From: QPIN01 sp965224575
Lineage (GTDB): Bacteria; Pseudomonadota; Gammaproteobacteria; Methylococcales; Methylomonadaceae
Direction of reading: 5' to 3'
DNA: 64,000 bases
Assembly (NCBI GenBank): GCA_965224575.1
Contig: CBDCZQ010000003.1
Coordinates: 1-64,000 of the forward strand
The notes beneath the pieces were generated by a model, which was not told where the DNA came from, ran no database searches, and saw only the letters and a program-made list of their open reading frames with translations. Positions within the stretch are counted from its first letter, which is position 1. The number at the start of each line of letters is the position of its first letter. Below, in pieces: positions 23,917-32,950 of this stretch. A program made the position numbers and the translations under genes.

Positions 23917-25650
23917 ATGAACGAAACAGGTTCGCACTATTTAATAGATATATTAGCAATATTATTAGCTACAGTAACTGTAGTGCCAGTATTTCATGCT
24001 ATTCGATTAGGTGCTATTCTAGGCTATCTAACGGCAGGAGTAATCCTAGGTCCATGGGCATTGGGCATTATCACTGAAGTTGATGAAATTCGGCATTTAG
24101 CAGAGTTTGGCGTCATTTTTTTACTCTTTGTTTTAGGGATTGAATTAAAACCTGAAAAACTTTGGCAAATGCGCAAGCTGGTCCTCGGTCTAGGGTCAGG
24201 ACAACTATTAATTACAGCAGCAATACTTTTTGGCATTTCAATTTGGCTGGGTGTTTCGATGGATGAAGCCATTATTATTGGTTTTGGCCTAGCGTTATCA
24301 TCAACGGCATTTTGTCTAAATTTATTGGCTGAACGAGGTGGTATTTCCACAACAATGGGTCGAATGTCATTTTCCGTTCTATTATTTCAGGATTTAGCGG
24401 TAGTACCTTTACTGGCATTAGTTTCAATGTTTTCTGGTGGGGAAGTCTATGCTACGGAGCTAGGGTTAAATCTATTTTATGCTGTCTCAGCCATTATCAT
24501 TTTATTATTAGTAGGTCGTTATCTGCTTAACCCTGTTCTAGGGAAAATCGTTGCAAGCCAAGACCCAGAAGTCTTTATTGCGGTTGCCGTATTACTGGTA
24601 TTAGGTGTTGCCTGGATCATGGAATATATTGGTTTATCCATGGCTTTAGGTGCTTTTTTAGCGGGTTTAATGTTAGCAGAGTCACATTATCGACATCAAA
24701 TTGAAGCAGATATTTTACCTTTTCGGGGCATATTGCTTGGCTTATTCTTTATGACAGTGGGCATGGGGATTGATTTTGATCTTTTCATAAATAAATATCA
24801 ACTCATAATCTATTTAACCCTCCTTTTAATGATTATTAAAGCATCTGTTGTTTATTTTCTGATACGAATCTCAGGTGCCAGCCATATTAATGCAACTCAA
24901 TCAAGTGTTCTACTGTCACAAAGCGGGGAATTTGGTTTTGTTATGTTTGGGTTTGCTTCAACTTCAGGCGTATTAGAATCGCATACCAGCCAGATTTTGA
25001 CATTAATCATTACCTTAAGCATGGTTCTTACACCCTTTGTTGTAAAAATATCAAATATATTATTAACTAAGTTTCATAAGCCTGAATTACCAAATGAAGA
25101 CTGTTGTGACGAATGGGCTGATGAATCCCAAGAACATATTATTCTAGCGGGTTTTGGTCGCGTTGGTGCCCGAATCGGTGCCATTCTGTCAACCGCCGAT
25201 GTTCCTTATATAGCAATTGAAATGAGTCAAGAGCGTGTGAAAGCGGCTCAAGCTCAAGGTTTTCCTGTTTTTTATGGCGATGCTTGTAATATAAAAGTTT
25301 TACGTGCTGCGGGTGCAAGTCATGCAAAGATGATAGTTGTTGCTTTAGATGATGCTAAAAATATTGATCGGATGATCCCTTTAATGCGGCAATATTATCC
25401 CGACCTGCCGATTCATGCCCGTGCTATAGATAGACAACATTGTGCTGATTTAATAAGCCAGGGAGTCACATCAACAGTGTCAGAAACCTTAGAAATCAGT
25501 TTGCGTTTAACAGAAGAAATTTTATTAGGAAGCGGTATTAATCAAGTCGATGCAAAAAAAGCTATCAAGGAATTTAGAACTGATTATTATGAAGATGTCG
25601 TTCAGAAAGTTACAGATCATAAAGTAGTTATGGGTGAGTTAAAACATTAG
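23917..25650 (+). CDS. Kef-type K+/H+ antiporter with TrkA-N domain
   Basis: 577 aa, CPA2 family. The N-terminal ~380 residues form about 12 membrane spans with family landmarks (GAILGYLTAGVILGPWALG, FGVIFLLFVLGIELKP, GFGLALSSTAFCL, SQSGEFGFVMFG). The C-terminal RCK/TrkA-N domain starts at about 406 with the Rossmann motif GFGRVG. It should exchange K+ (or Na+) for H+ across the inner membrane, possibly gated by nucleotides or thiols. It is convergent with the V-ATPase operon, 13 bases between stops. Ion-motive neighbours make a shared role in ion homeostasis plausible. Confidence 0.88.
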   Translation: MNETGSHYLIDILAILLATVTVVPVFHAIRLGAILGYLTAGVILGPWALGIITEVDEIRHLAEFGVIFLLFVLGIELKPEKLWQMRKLVLGLGSGQLLITAAILFGISIWLGVSMDEAIIIGFGLALSSTAFCLNLLAERGGISTTMGRMSFSVLLFQDLAVVPLLALVSMFSGGEVYATELGLNLFYAVSAIIILLLVGRYLLNPVLGKIVASQDPEVFIAVAVLLVLGVAWIMEYIGLSMALGAFLAGLMLAESHYRHQIEADILPFRGILLGLFFMTVGMGIDFDLFINKYQLIIYLTLLLMIIKASVVYFLIRISGASHINATQSSVLLSQSGEFGFVMFGFASTSGVLESHTSQILTLIITLSMVLTPFVVKISNILLTKFHKPELPNEDCCDEWADESQEHIILAGFGRVGARIGAILSTADVPYIAIEMSQERVKAAQAQGFPVFYGDACNIKVLRAAGASHAKMIVVALDDAKNIDRMIPLMRQYYPDLPIHARAIDRQHCADLISQGVTSTVSETLEISLRLTEEILLGSGINQVDAKKAIKEFRTDYYEDVVQKVTDHKVVMGELKH

Positions 25651-25663
25651 GTTTACCTCCTAT

Positions 25664-27478
25664 TTATTTCTCTATTGAATCAGGTAGGTTTTCAATTTTA
25701 TTAGCAAGCTCTTTATATTTAACAGATTCAAATTTGGCATAATTCAAATTTTTAAATAGCCCTGTTAATTTGATGAAAAATGATCTTGCTTGTTCTTGGT
25801 CTATAAATTGATACTCTACATTAACTAGCTGAATAATTCGTTTAAAATTCTGTTTTTGCCTGTCCATAGAAACAGAAACATCTACTTCATCAAAAGCATC
25901 TTGTTGCAGATAAACCATATCTAGAAACAGTGCTTGCTGGTAAATAAGATAGTCTTCTAATGATATGCCCTCTTCACCTGCAACCTGAATCATCTGATAT
26001 ATATTTTCACCCTGTTTTAATAATTGCAGCATAGAATTAACATTCTCTGTCCAGTCTGCATCTAATTCTTTTGCATACCAGTCACTTAATTGCTCACTGT
26101 ATCTTGACCATGAAAGTAATGGATCTACTGCTGGGTAAAAACGTTTGTATGCTCTATCTGCACTTAATCCTAAGAAAGTTTTAACCGTGCCTAAAGTTGA
26201 CTGAGTGACAGGTTCTTCAAAATTACCCCCAGCTGGTGAAACCGTGCCGATCATGGTTAAACTGCCTTCTGAACCATCAATAGTATGTATCACACCAGCT
26301 CGCTCATAAATACTTTTAATAGCAGAATCCAGATATGCAGGAAAAGCCTCTTCTCCAGGAATTTCTTCCAGCCTTGCAGATGTTTCCCTCATTGCCTGAG
26401 CCCAGCGTGATGTAGAATCAGCCAGTAATAAAACATTTAAGCCCATTTGACGATAGTATTCGCCCAACGTAATACCTGTATAAATAGAAGCTTCCCGTGC
26501 AGCAACTGGCATTGATGATGTGTTACATATAATAATGGTTCTATCCATTAATGATCCACCCGTTTTAGGATCAGTCATCTGGGGTAATTCAGTGATTGTT
26601 TCAACCACCTCCCCTGCCCTTTCACCACAGGCAACAATAATCACAATATCAACATCAGAATTTCTTGAAATCAAGTTCTGTAATACCGTTTTACCTGCAC
26701 CAAAAGGACCAGGAATACAAGCTGTCCCTCCTTTTGCAATAGGAAAAAAAGTATCAATTAAACGTAGATGGGTAATTAAAGGCTCAGAAGGATATTTTCT
26801 TTGAACTATATTTTTTTTCAGCAATTGCTGAGGGAGCGGCTTACGAACAGGCCATTTTTGCATTAAGGTAATCACTTGTTCTTTGTCTTGTTTTAATCTG
26901 ATTTTTGCTATTGGATCAGTCACGGTTACATTACCTTCTTGAATCCAACTAACCTCAACATCACCTTGGAGATTAAACGGCAACATAATTTTATGCACAA
27001 ACCCTCTCTCTACAACTGATCCAATCACAGAACTCGCTTTTAAAATTGTTCCAGTTTGTACGCTTGGGGTAAAAGCCCATTTACTATTTTCATCTAATGC
27101 AGGTAAATCCACTCCTCGAGGTAAGAAAAAGCCAAAATCAGTAGCCAGCACATCCAGCGGATTCTGCAATCCGTCATAAACCTGACCAAGCAACCCAGGC
27201 CCTAGTTCTACAGAAAGCATTTTGCCCGTTTGTTCAACAGGATCACCAACACCAACACCTATCGTACTTTCATATACCTGTGCATCAGCGGTATTACCCT
27301 GAATACGTAGGACTTCAGCTTTTAATCGCTCTGTATGCTGTGTAGTTGATCGTGAGGGTAAAATATAAATAACTTCATTTTTTGTTAATGGTATTGAAGT
27401 CCCTTCTATCGACTCAATAGAAACAATATCATCTTGAACAGCGATAACTCGTGCGGTTGCCTGGGTTTTATTTACCAT
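25664..27478 (-). CDS. atpA: V-type ATP synthase/ATPase subunit A
   Basis: 604 aa, the catalytic subunit. P-loop GPFGAGKT at 257-264, preceded by the A-type non-homologous region (about 110-200), GERAGEVVE motif, and SRWAQAMRE. The start overlaps the end of the DUF2764 gene by 7 bases, showing coupling. It is the last gene of the operon, whereas related operons place A before B. The symbol follows V-type naming (atpA/ntpA). Confidence 0.93.
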   Translation of the reverse strand: MVNKTQATARVIAVQDDIVSIESIEGTSIPLTKNEVIYILPSRSTTQHTERLKAEVLRIQGNTADAQVYESTIGVGVGDPVEQTGKMLSVELGPGLLGQVYDGLQNPLDVLATDFGFFLPRGVDLPALDENSKWAFTPSVQTGTILKASSVIGSVVERGFVHKIMLPFNLQGDVEVSWIQEGNVTVTDPIAKIRLKQDKEQVITLMQKWPVRKPLPQQLLKKNIVQRKYPSEPLITHLRLIDTFFPIAKGGTACIPGPFGAGKTVLQNLISRNSDVDIVIIVACGERAGEVVETITELPQMTDPKTGGSLMDRTIIICNTSSMPVAAREASIYTGITLGEYYRQMGLNVLLLADSTSRWAQAMRETSARLEEIPGEEAFPAYLDSAIKSIYERAGVIHTIDGSEGSLTMIGTVSPAGGNFEEPVTQSTLGTVKTFLGLSADRAYKRFYPAVDPLLSWSRYSEQLSDWYAKELDADWTENVNSMLQLLKQGENIYQMIQVAGEEGISLEDYLIYQQALFLDMVYLQQDAFDEVDVSVSMDRQKQNFKRIIQLVNVEYQFIDQEQARSFFIKLTGLFKNLNYAKFESVKYKELANKIENLPDSIEK

Positions 27479-28164
27479 ATTAATTTATCTTGTAATTCAG
27501 CATCAATTAAATCATTAAAGCGCTGAATAGCTATCTCTTTGTTATAACTTGTTAATCGATTAATAATATCCCAACGGAGAACATAAATAATAACAGCTTC
27601 AAAATTAAAATAATGCCCTAAACTTAGTTGACGATAATGATCCCATATTACGCTGAATAAGAATTTTTCTAATTGTAAACTTTTATTAGCTACTAATAGC
27701 TCATTTGCTTTAGGTAGCCATGGCAACTGCTTAGATAAACCTAAATCAGGTTCATGCCAGTATTTAGTCATCATAAAATACCAATAGTCAAAGCCAAAAA
27801 TTTTTTTAGCAGGTGGTGTTTTCTGTCCCTGATGCCTCATTCTTAATGCCGCCAGAATAATTCGTAATTCTAATCGCCAAATTATAATGTTTTTAATAAA
27901 ATCATTATTAATAGAGCTGATAGATTCTATTGTTTTATTGACAAATACTTGGTTAATATCGGCTTTTATATGAGACCAGTGTAATAGTTGTTCAATCTTC
28001 AATAAATCAGTTGCATCTTTTTCATCTAATAATGCTAATCGTTTGTTCAATTGGATTCTAGAAAGTGGAGTTTGTTTTTCATCAAACAAATTGTTTTTAT
28101 GTACCGGCAAACTGGTTACTAGCATGGTATATTTACAATTTGTAGGATATTTCATAAGCAGCAT
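27472..28164 (-). CDS. DUF2764 V-ATPase operon protein
   Basis: 230 aa, alternative start four codons in at MKYPTNCKYT. Mainly helical, with TMLVTSLPVHKNNLFDEKQT near the start and FGFDYWYFMMTKYWHEPDLG later. DUF2764 proteins occur in V-ATPase operons of spirochaetes, chlamydiae and Bacteroidetes, placed between E and A as here. These operons lack a recognisable subunit C, so DUF2764 may fill the stalk-socket role; that is inference. Confidence 0.75.
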   Translation of the reverse strand: MLLMKYPTNCKYTMLVTSLPVHKNNLFDEKQTPLSRIQLNKRLALLDEKDATDLLKIEQLLHWSHIKADINQVFVNKTIESISSINNDFIKNIIIWRLELRIILAALRMRHQGQKTPPAKKIFGFDYWYFMMTKYWHEPDLGLSKQLPWLPKANELLVANKSLQLEKFLFSVIWDHYRQLSLGHYFNFEAVIIYVLRWDIINRLTSYNKEIAIQRFNDLIDAELQDKLIW

Positions 28165-28166
28165 GA

Positions 28167-29288
28167 CTAATTAGAAGTTTCCATAGGCTTGAATAATTCT
28201 AATAAACCTAAGTCTTGAGCTACTGCTTTCGATACGATATTACCTTTATAGACATTGACAGCTTTTATTTTCCCCTTATCACTCATAAATGTATCTAGTG
28301 AGTTTTCTGCAATATCTTGTATGTATTCAATGGTTGTATTTGTTAGTGCAATAGTTGAGGTTTTAGGGTATGCGCCAGGCATATTAGAAACACAATAATG
28401 AATCACACCGTGTTTTACGAACACGGGCTCCATGTGGGTTGTTGGGCTGGATGTTTCAAAACAACCACCCTGATCAATACTGACATCTACAATAACTGAG
28501 CCTGGTTGCATTGTCTTTAACATTTTTTCGGTCACAATTTTAGGGGCTTTAGCCCCTCGACAATATACCGCTCCAATTACTAGATCTGCATCTACAATCT
28601 GTTTGGAAATATTTTCTTTATTCGAGATAAAAAAATCGACTTGCGATAACAGTTTTCCTCTCCCATTCTTCCATTTAGTTTCATCCAAACCAGCAATAGA
28701 AACCTGCACTCCCAAAGCGGAGGCTACCTTTGCTGCATGTTGTCCAACTATACCATCACCTATAATAACTACTTTGCCATAAGTTTTATTAAGCACTGTC
28801 CCTAATTGCATACCATTTCCCTGATTAAAACTTGCTAAATAATACGCCCCCATCAAAACGGACATATTCCCAGCAATTGCACTCATTGGTTGTAGAATAG
28901 GTAATTGTCCATTGATATTTTCAAGCATTTCATAGGCTAAAGCTGTCGTGCCTTTTTTGACTAACGCCTTAGTTAGATTTATGTCGACACCAGCCAAATG
29001 AAAAAAGGTAAAGACTATTTGTTTATCAAGATAAGGGTATTCAGATTTCTGAGGTTCTTTCACTTTAACCACTAAATCTACATTCCATACTTCTGCAGTA
29101 GAAACTAGTATTGCACCCGCTTTTTTATACTGCTCATTTGTAAACCCAGAATCAATACCTGCATTTTCTTCAATAACAACAGTATTTCCTGACTGAACTA
29201 ATTTGGTAACGCCATCAGGTGTTATTGCAACCCGTGCTTCTTTGTTCTTGATTTCTTTTGGTACACCAATTTTCATTATTTTTGTCAA
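28167..29288 (-). CDS. ald: Alanine dehydrogenase
   Basis: 373 aa, full length; the internal start at residue 5 (MKIGVPKEIKNKEARVAITP) is also possible. It interconverts alanine with pyruvate and ammonia using NAD. Landmarks: the N-terminal KEIKN.E.RVA motif, catalytic-region ALAYEMLE, Rossmann IIGDGIVGQHAAKVASALG (about 174-192), DVSIDQGGCFETS. It lies between V-ATPase E and DUF2764 genes with 2 bases to the latter and 72 to the former, so is probably co-transcribed. Alanine metabolism inside an ATPase operon is unusual. Confidence 0.92.
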   Translation of the reverse strand: MTKIMKIGVPKEIKNKEARVAITPDGVTKLVQSGNTVVIEENAGIDSGFTNEQYKKAGAILVSTAEVWNVDLVVKVKEPQKSEYPYLDKQIVFTFFHLAGVDINLTKALVKKGTTALAYEMLENINGQLPILQPMSAIAGNMSVLMGAYYLASFNQGNGMQLGTVLNKTYGKVVIIGDGIVGQHAAKVASALGVQVSIAGLDETKWKNGRGKLLSQVDFFISNKENISKQIVDADLVIGAVYCRGAKAPKIVTEKMLKTMQPGSVIVDVSIDQGGCFETSSPTTHMEPVFVKHGVIHYCVSNMPGAYPKTSTIALTNTTIEYIQDIAENSLDTFMSDKGKIKAVNVYKGNIVSKAVAQDLGLLELFKPMETSN

Positions 29289-29360
29289 AGTGGTTTTAGA
29301 GTGTTTTACTTTAAATCAAATTTGTTAACTGGTTGTTGCATTAATTAATAGAGGTGCCCT

Positions 29361-30050
29361 TTACTTCACTATCCCTTGCAATAAAGCCCTAAACCGAGGC
29401 TGAATATGCTCTAGTAACAAAGCAGTGACAGCCTCATCAGTAAAATCTATTACCATCGCATCATCCACTAAACGGACGGACAACCCTGCATTAATATCAT
29501 CAGTCAGTTCGAACTGTACTCCTTTTCTTAAAAGATTCGCGGCTAGTGAAGCGGTGTATTGACTTAATTTTCCTTCTTTGAGTTCTTCGGGATTTTTGCG
29601 TAATTCATCAATTCCCATAACATCTTCAGGAAGGTTTATTACGATATCTTTATGATCATCCAGCTCTGTTTTTTCTCGGACAGTGCCTGCCAGTGACAAA
29701 ATCAATTTCTCCATAAATGCTTTATCTGTCATTTGTTCACCGACTACACGCATAACTTCGTGGCTAAAACTACCCAATAATGTATCGCGTAACTTTAACA
29801 AAGCATCTCTTGCTGCCAGTTGCAATGCATCCTCCCCGGAAGCTTTTATATCAATAGCTTGCTGCTGTGCTTTTTCTATCAACTCCTTTGCTTCTAGCTC
29901 AGCTTCTTCTATGATCCACTCAGCATGTTTTTGTGCATTAACGACTAGATCTTCTGCTTTTTCCTGACCCGCTGTTACGCCTTCATTTTTAAGTCTTTCA
30001 ATCAAAGCTTCTACGCCTGATGAAGCAATATGTGGTTGAGTGTTAGTCAT
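29361..30050 (-). CDS. atpE: V-type ATPase subunit E
   Basis: 229 aa. Long N-terminal coiled coil (about 10-75, Ala/Glu/Lys-rich with QKHAEWIIEEAELEAKELIE) and a C-terminal globular part (SLAANLLRKGVQFELTDDINAG). It forms the peripheral stalk. Identified from its size, coiled coil and position next to K. Confidence 0.82.
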   Translation of the reverse strand: MTNTQPHIASSGVEALIERLKNEGVTAGQEKAEDLVVNAQKHAEWIIEEAELEAKELIEKAQQQAIDIKASGEDALQLAARDALLKLRDTLLGSFSHEVMRVVGEQMTDKAFMEKLILSLAGTVREKTELDDHKDIVINLPEDVMGIDELRKNPEELKEGKLSQYTASLAANLLRKGVQFELTDDINAGLSVRLVDDAMVIDFTDEAVTALLLEHIQPRFRALLQGIVK

Positions 30051-30053
30051 AAT

Positions 30054-30503
30054 CTATGCCTGTGGAATACCGCCACTGATAACCAGAGCAAAAATGAAAG
30101 CAAAAACTGCAAAGCCCTCTACGATTGCTGCTGGGGCTACAGATAAGCCAAAAATTTCTGGTTTTGCTTTGGATGCATGTATCGCAGATGCGCAACATTG
30201 TCCTTGATAAACAGCACTAAACAATAAAGCCAATCCACAAAGAGTACCGACTGCAAAAATGCCAGGTGCATTTTCGACTGTAATGGTTCTATTTAGAGTA
30301 AACATTACTACAATACCGTATATCACTTGCGATGATGGCATAGCAGAAACCCCCACATAACGACCATAGCCACTTTCTGTATCCAGCATGGCACCAATAG
30401 CGGCCTGACCAGCAACTGCACAACCCATGATACTGCCTATTGCACCCAATGCCATTGGAGCATATAAGCCAATCCAACCTAAAATTAAAATAAAATTAGA
30501 CAT
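30054..30503 (-). CDS. atpK: V-type ATPase proteolipid subunit K
   Basis: 149 aa, four membrane helices as a fused hairpin pair. The ion-carrying Glu is E129 (APAAIVEGFAVFAF). The first hairpin has Gln at the matching place (SSQVIYG), so there is one site per four helices, as in V-type rings. Comparison with the Na+ ring of Enterococcus hirae NtpK (T64, Q65, Y68, Q110, E139) puts S58, Q59, Y62, Q100 and E129 at those positions, which predicts Na+ rather than H+ coupling. One base overlaps subunit I. Confidence 0.9.
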   Translation of the reverse strand: MSNFILILGWIGLYAPMALGAIGSIMGCAVAGQAAIGAMLDTESGYGRYVGVSAMPSSQVIYGIVVMFTLNRTITVENAPGIFAVGTLCGLALLFSAVYQGQCCASAIHASKAKPEIFGLSVAPAAIVEGFAVFAFIFALVISGGIPQA

Positions 30504-32305
30504 TACAATCCTCCTTTTTTAGAAAATGCTTTAAAAGCATAGCCTTCATCTGAAACACTCCAATTATAAAACTCAATAAAATTTAATCTCAAACCATGTA
30601 CAACACCGCTCATTAAGCACAACATCAAGTTTAAAGTATGCCCTAAAATGAGGATTAAAATACTGGATAATAAACCCAAGCCAGATGCAGAGGAATACAC
30701 TTGTTCAGCAAGCTGATTAAAGGTTAACGCTAAAGAAGCACTTGCCAGGCCCAATGCAAAAAGGCGCATATAACTTAGAATATCACCGAATATTTTTGTA
30801 ATCCGCGTTATATTTTTAAGTCCGTCCAGTATCTTCCAAAAAGCATCACTGGGTTTTTTTATTGTTCTTTCACTGCTAAAAAACAACAATAACCCCACAC
30901 CTATTATTAGTAAAGTAATTGCTGCATTATTTGATAACTGATCATTAAGTACACTACTTTTAACCAACCAGAGCAGAAATCCACCGATTACCAAACAAAT
31001 CCAACCCAATGCCGCAACCCCAGCTTTCTTGGTTTTAGATTGATAAATCTTTATAATATTTGCCAGTATAATGTGGATAGCTCCAACGGCTATTGATAGG
31101 CGCATCATGCTATCAAAATCATTAATATCCAGAATTTTTAAAGACTCTACAAAAGAATCTTGTGGTGGGCTAAAACCAAAATATCCACCCGTCAAAATGC
31201 CCCAAATAATTGAGAAAATAATAGTTACCAGAGCTAACATGCGCAATCTTTTCCCTTGCATAGCCTTCCCCAGTTTTTTCCACTTCAAGGCTAACAAAAA
31301 ACCAAAAAATGTCGCATAGCCTGCATCAGATAAAATCATGGCAAAGAAAAAGGCAAAAGAAAAAAATAAAACAATAGAGGGATCCCAGCCTCTATAAGCA
31401 GGCGTTTGATAAAACTTAACAACCTCTTCACCACCTGCTAACAATTCTGAGTTTTCTAGTAAAGTAGGCGGGTGGTCTTGCGCCTGAATATCCTCTACCG
31501 TTAACACCAAACTATTATGCTTAGCAAACATCTCAAACTCTGAAACATTCTTTACTGGTATCCATGCCTGAATCATAAACAGTTCTTTATCATCCAGGCT
31601 TAAAGAATCTGCTACTTTTAAAGCAATAGCATCTTCATTTTTGGCTAGGTTTTGTACGATTAATGTAATCCAACGGGTTAATGATTGTCTTTCAGCCTGT
31701 TTATCTTCCAAGGCTAATTCGATAGTCTGCAGATCTTTTTTTAACGCTGATAAAGGAACTTGACCCGTATGTGTTCTTGGCACGGGAACACTTGCTGTTG
31801 GTGGTTCCTGTTTGGCTAGAACCACAACAAAACAATGTATGTTATCAGCATGTACCACTTGATAAACCAAATTATCCTTCAACTGCTTCATCAGCCGTTT
31901 GGGGATAATATAAAACCAGAATTTTATCCCACCTAAATCGGCCTCAGTTGACAGGTTAAAGTCTCCCCAAGATTTTATTTCTTTAATACGATTAATTAGA
32001 AAATCACGCTGATCGTTAAGGGTTCTAAAATCAGTTTGTATTTGTACAACCTGCTGAACAACATTGTTTAAATCAAAGTCTTTATTGTCATTAATCTGAT
32101 GGCGTTTTCTTGCACACTGAATTAGATATTTAAGTGCCTCAATTGCCTTTTCTGTGAGCTTTTGAGTGGTAATTTCGGTTGAAAAAACTTGCTTATTTAA
32201 CGGAATTAAATGAGCGCCACCCAACAATTGAAGCTTCTTAAGTACCCCTGTTTTTTCGGATCTTAAACCACATAAGGTGATTTTTTTTAGTGCAACAATA
32301 GCCAT
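30503..32305 (-). CDS. atpI: V-type ATPase subunit I
   Basis: 600 aa. About 300 cytosolic residues with coiled coils form the N-terminal half, followed by seven or eight membrane helices (IVLFFSFAFFFAMILSDAGY, MLALVTIIFSIIWGIL, LLIIGVGLLLFF, ILGHTLNLMLCLMSGVVHGL). It is the stator that contacts the rotor ring and forms the ion half-channels. Both ends closely abut neighbours (1-base overlap with K, 12 bases from D). Confidence 0.92.
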   Translation of the reverse strand: MAIVALKKITLCGLRSEKTGVLKKLQLLGGAHLIPLNKQVFSTEITTQKLTEKAIEALKYLIQCARKRHQINDNKDFDLNNVVQQVVQIQTDFRTLNDQRDFLINRIKEIKSWGDFNLSTEADLGGIKFWFYIIPKRLMKQLKDNLVYQVVHADNIHCFVVVLAKQEPPTASVPVPRTHTGQVPLSALKKDLQTIELALEDKQAERQSLTRWITLIVQNLAKNEDAIALKVADSLSLDDKELFMIQAWIPVKNVSEFEMFAKHNSLVLTVEDIQAQDHPPTLLENSELLAGGEEVVKFYQTPAYRGWDPSIVLFFSFAFFFAMILSDAGYATFFGFLLALKWKKLGKAMQGKRLRMLALVTIIFSIIWGILTGGYFGFSPPQDSFVESLKILDINDFDSMMRLSIAVGAIHIILANIIKIYQSKTKKAGVAALGWICLVIGGFLLWLVKSSVLNDQLSNNAAITLLIIGVGLLLFFSSERTIKKPSDAFWKILDGLKNITRITKIFGDILSYMRLFALGLASASLALTFNQLAEQVYSSASGLGLLSSILILILGHTLNLMLCLMSGVVHGLRLNFIEFYNWSVSDEGYAFKAFSKKGGL

Positions 32306-32317
32306 TAAAACGCTTCC

Positions 32318-32950
32318 TTAACCACGAGCAACTAATTTTTCCAGGTTCAATCTTTTATTTTTGGTGATTTTAGCTCTGACTACTGCTGCTCTTTCTGTAT
32401 CAGAGAGGAAAATCCTAATTTTTCTAATATTTTGCTGGGCTCTAGGAATCAAAACTTTATCGAATAAATTGACTCGTTGAGTGACTTTTTTAACCGCTTG
32501 CTGCAAAATTCCCACTCGCTTTTGATTGACTTCTAATTTCACCTTTAATTCCAGCATTTCTTTTAACTGAACCACAAGCAAATCAACCCAATGCGGTTTA
32601 GATAACAAAGAATAAGGTTTAGATTGAATTTCAAGCTGTTTCAAGTAAGGCAATTTAACACCCACCACATTTTCTTCACTCATCTCAATCTGCTTAATAG
32701 TCACCAAACCATTCATATCAATATGTTCACTTGATAACATAGGAAGTTGCTTTTTAACCAGTACATAACAGCTTTCTATTTGGTCTTGTGTATTACTTAA
32801 CTGAGCCATCGCTTTAGTTCGTTCTACAACCAGTTGCTGACGCTTTAAATCCAGTGAAGGCAGATATTGCTTAAAGCGTTTTAACTGCGCACCTTCCTTA
32901 TGTAAAGCTGCTTTGCTAAAAGAGAGTCTAGGCATTTTGTTCCGCATCAA
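32318..32950 (-). CDS. atpD: V-type ATPase subunit D
   Basis: 210 aa, an antiparallel coiled-coil central-shaft protein. Starts MMRNKMPRLSFSKAALHKEG; the third Met (MPRLSF) may be the real start. C-terminal half rich in Lys/Arg with RVNLFDKVLIPRAQQNIRKI, typical of subunit D. It overlaps the end of B by 23 bases. Confidence 0.88.
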   Translation of the reverse strand: MMRNKMPRLSFSKAALHKEGAQLKRFKQYLPSLDLKRQQLVVERTKAMAQLSNTQDQIESCYVLVKKQLPMLSSEHIDMNGLVTIKQIEMSEENVVGVKLPYLKQLEIQSKPYSLLSKPHWVDLLVVQLKEMLELKVKLEVNQKRVGILQQAVKKVTQRVNLFDKVLIPRAQQNIRKIRIFLSDTERAAVVRAKITKNKRLNLEKLVARG

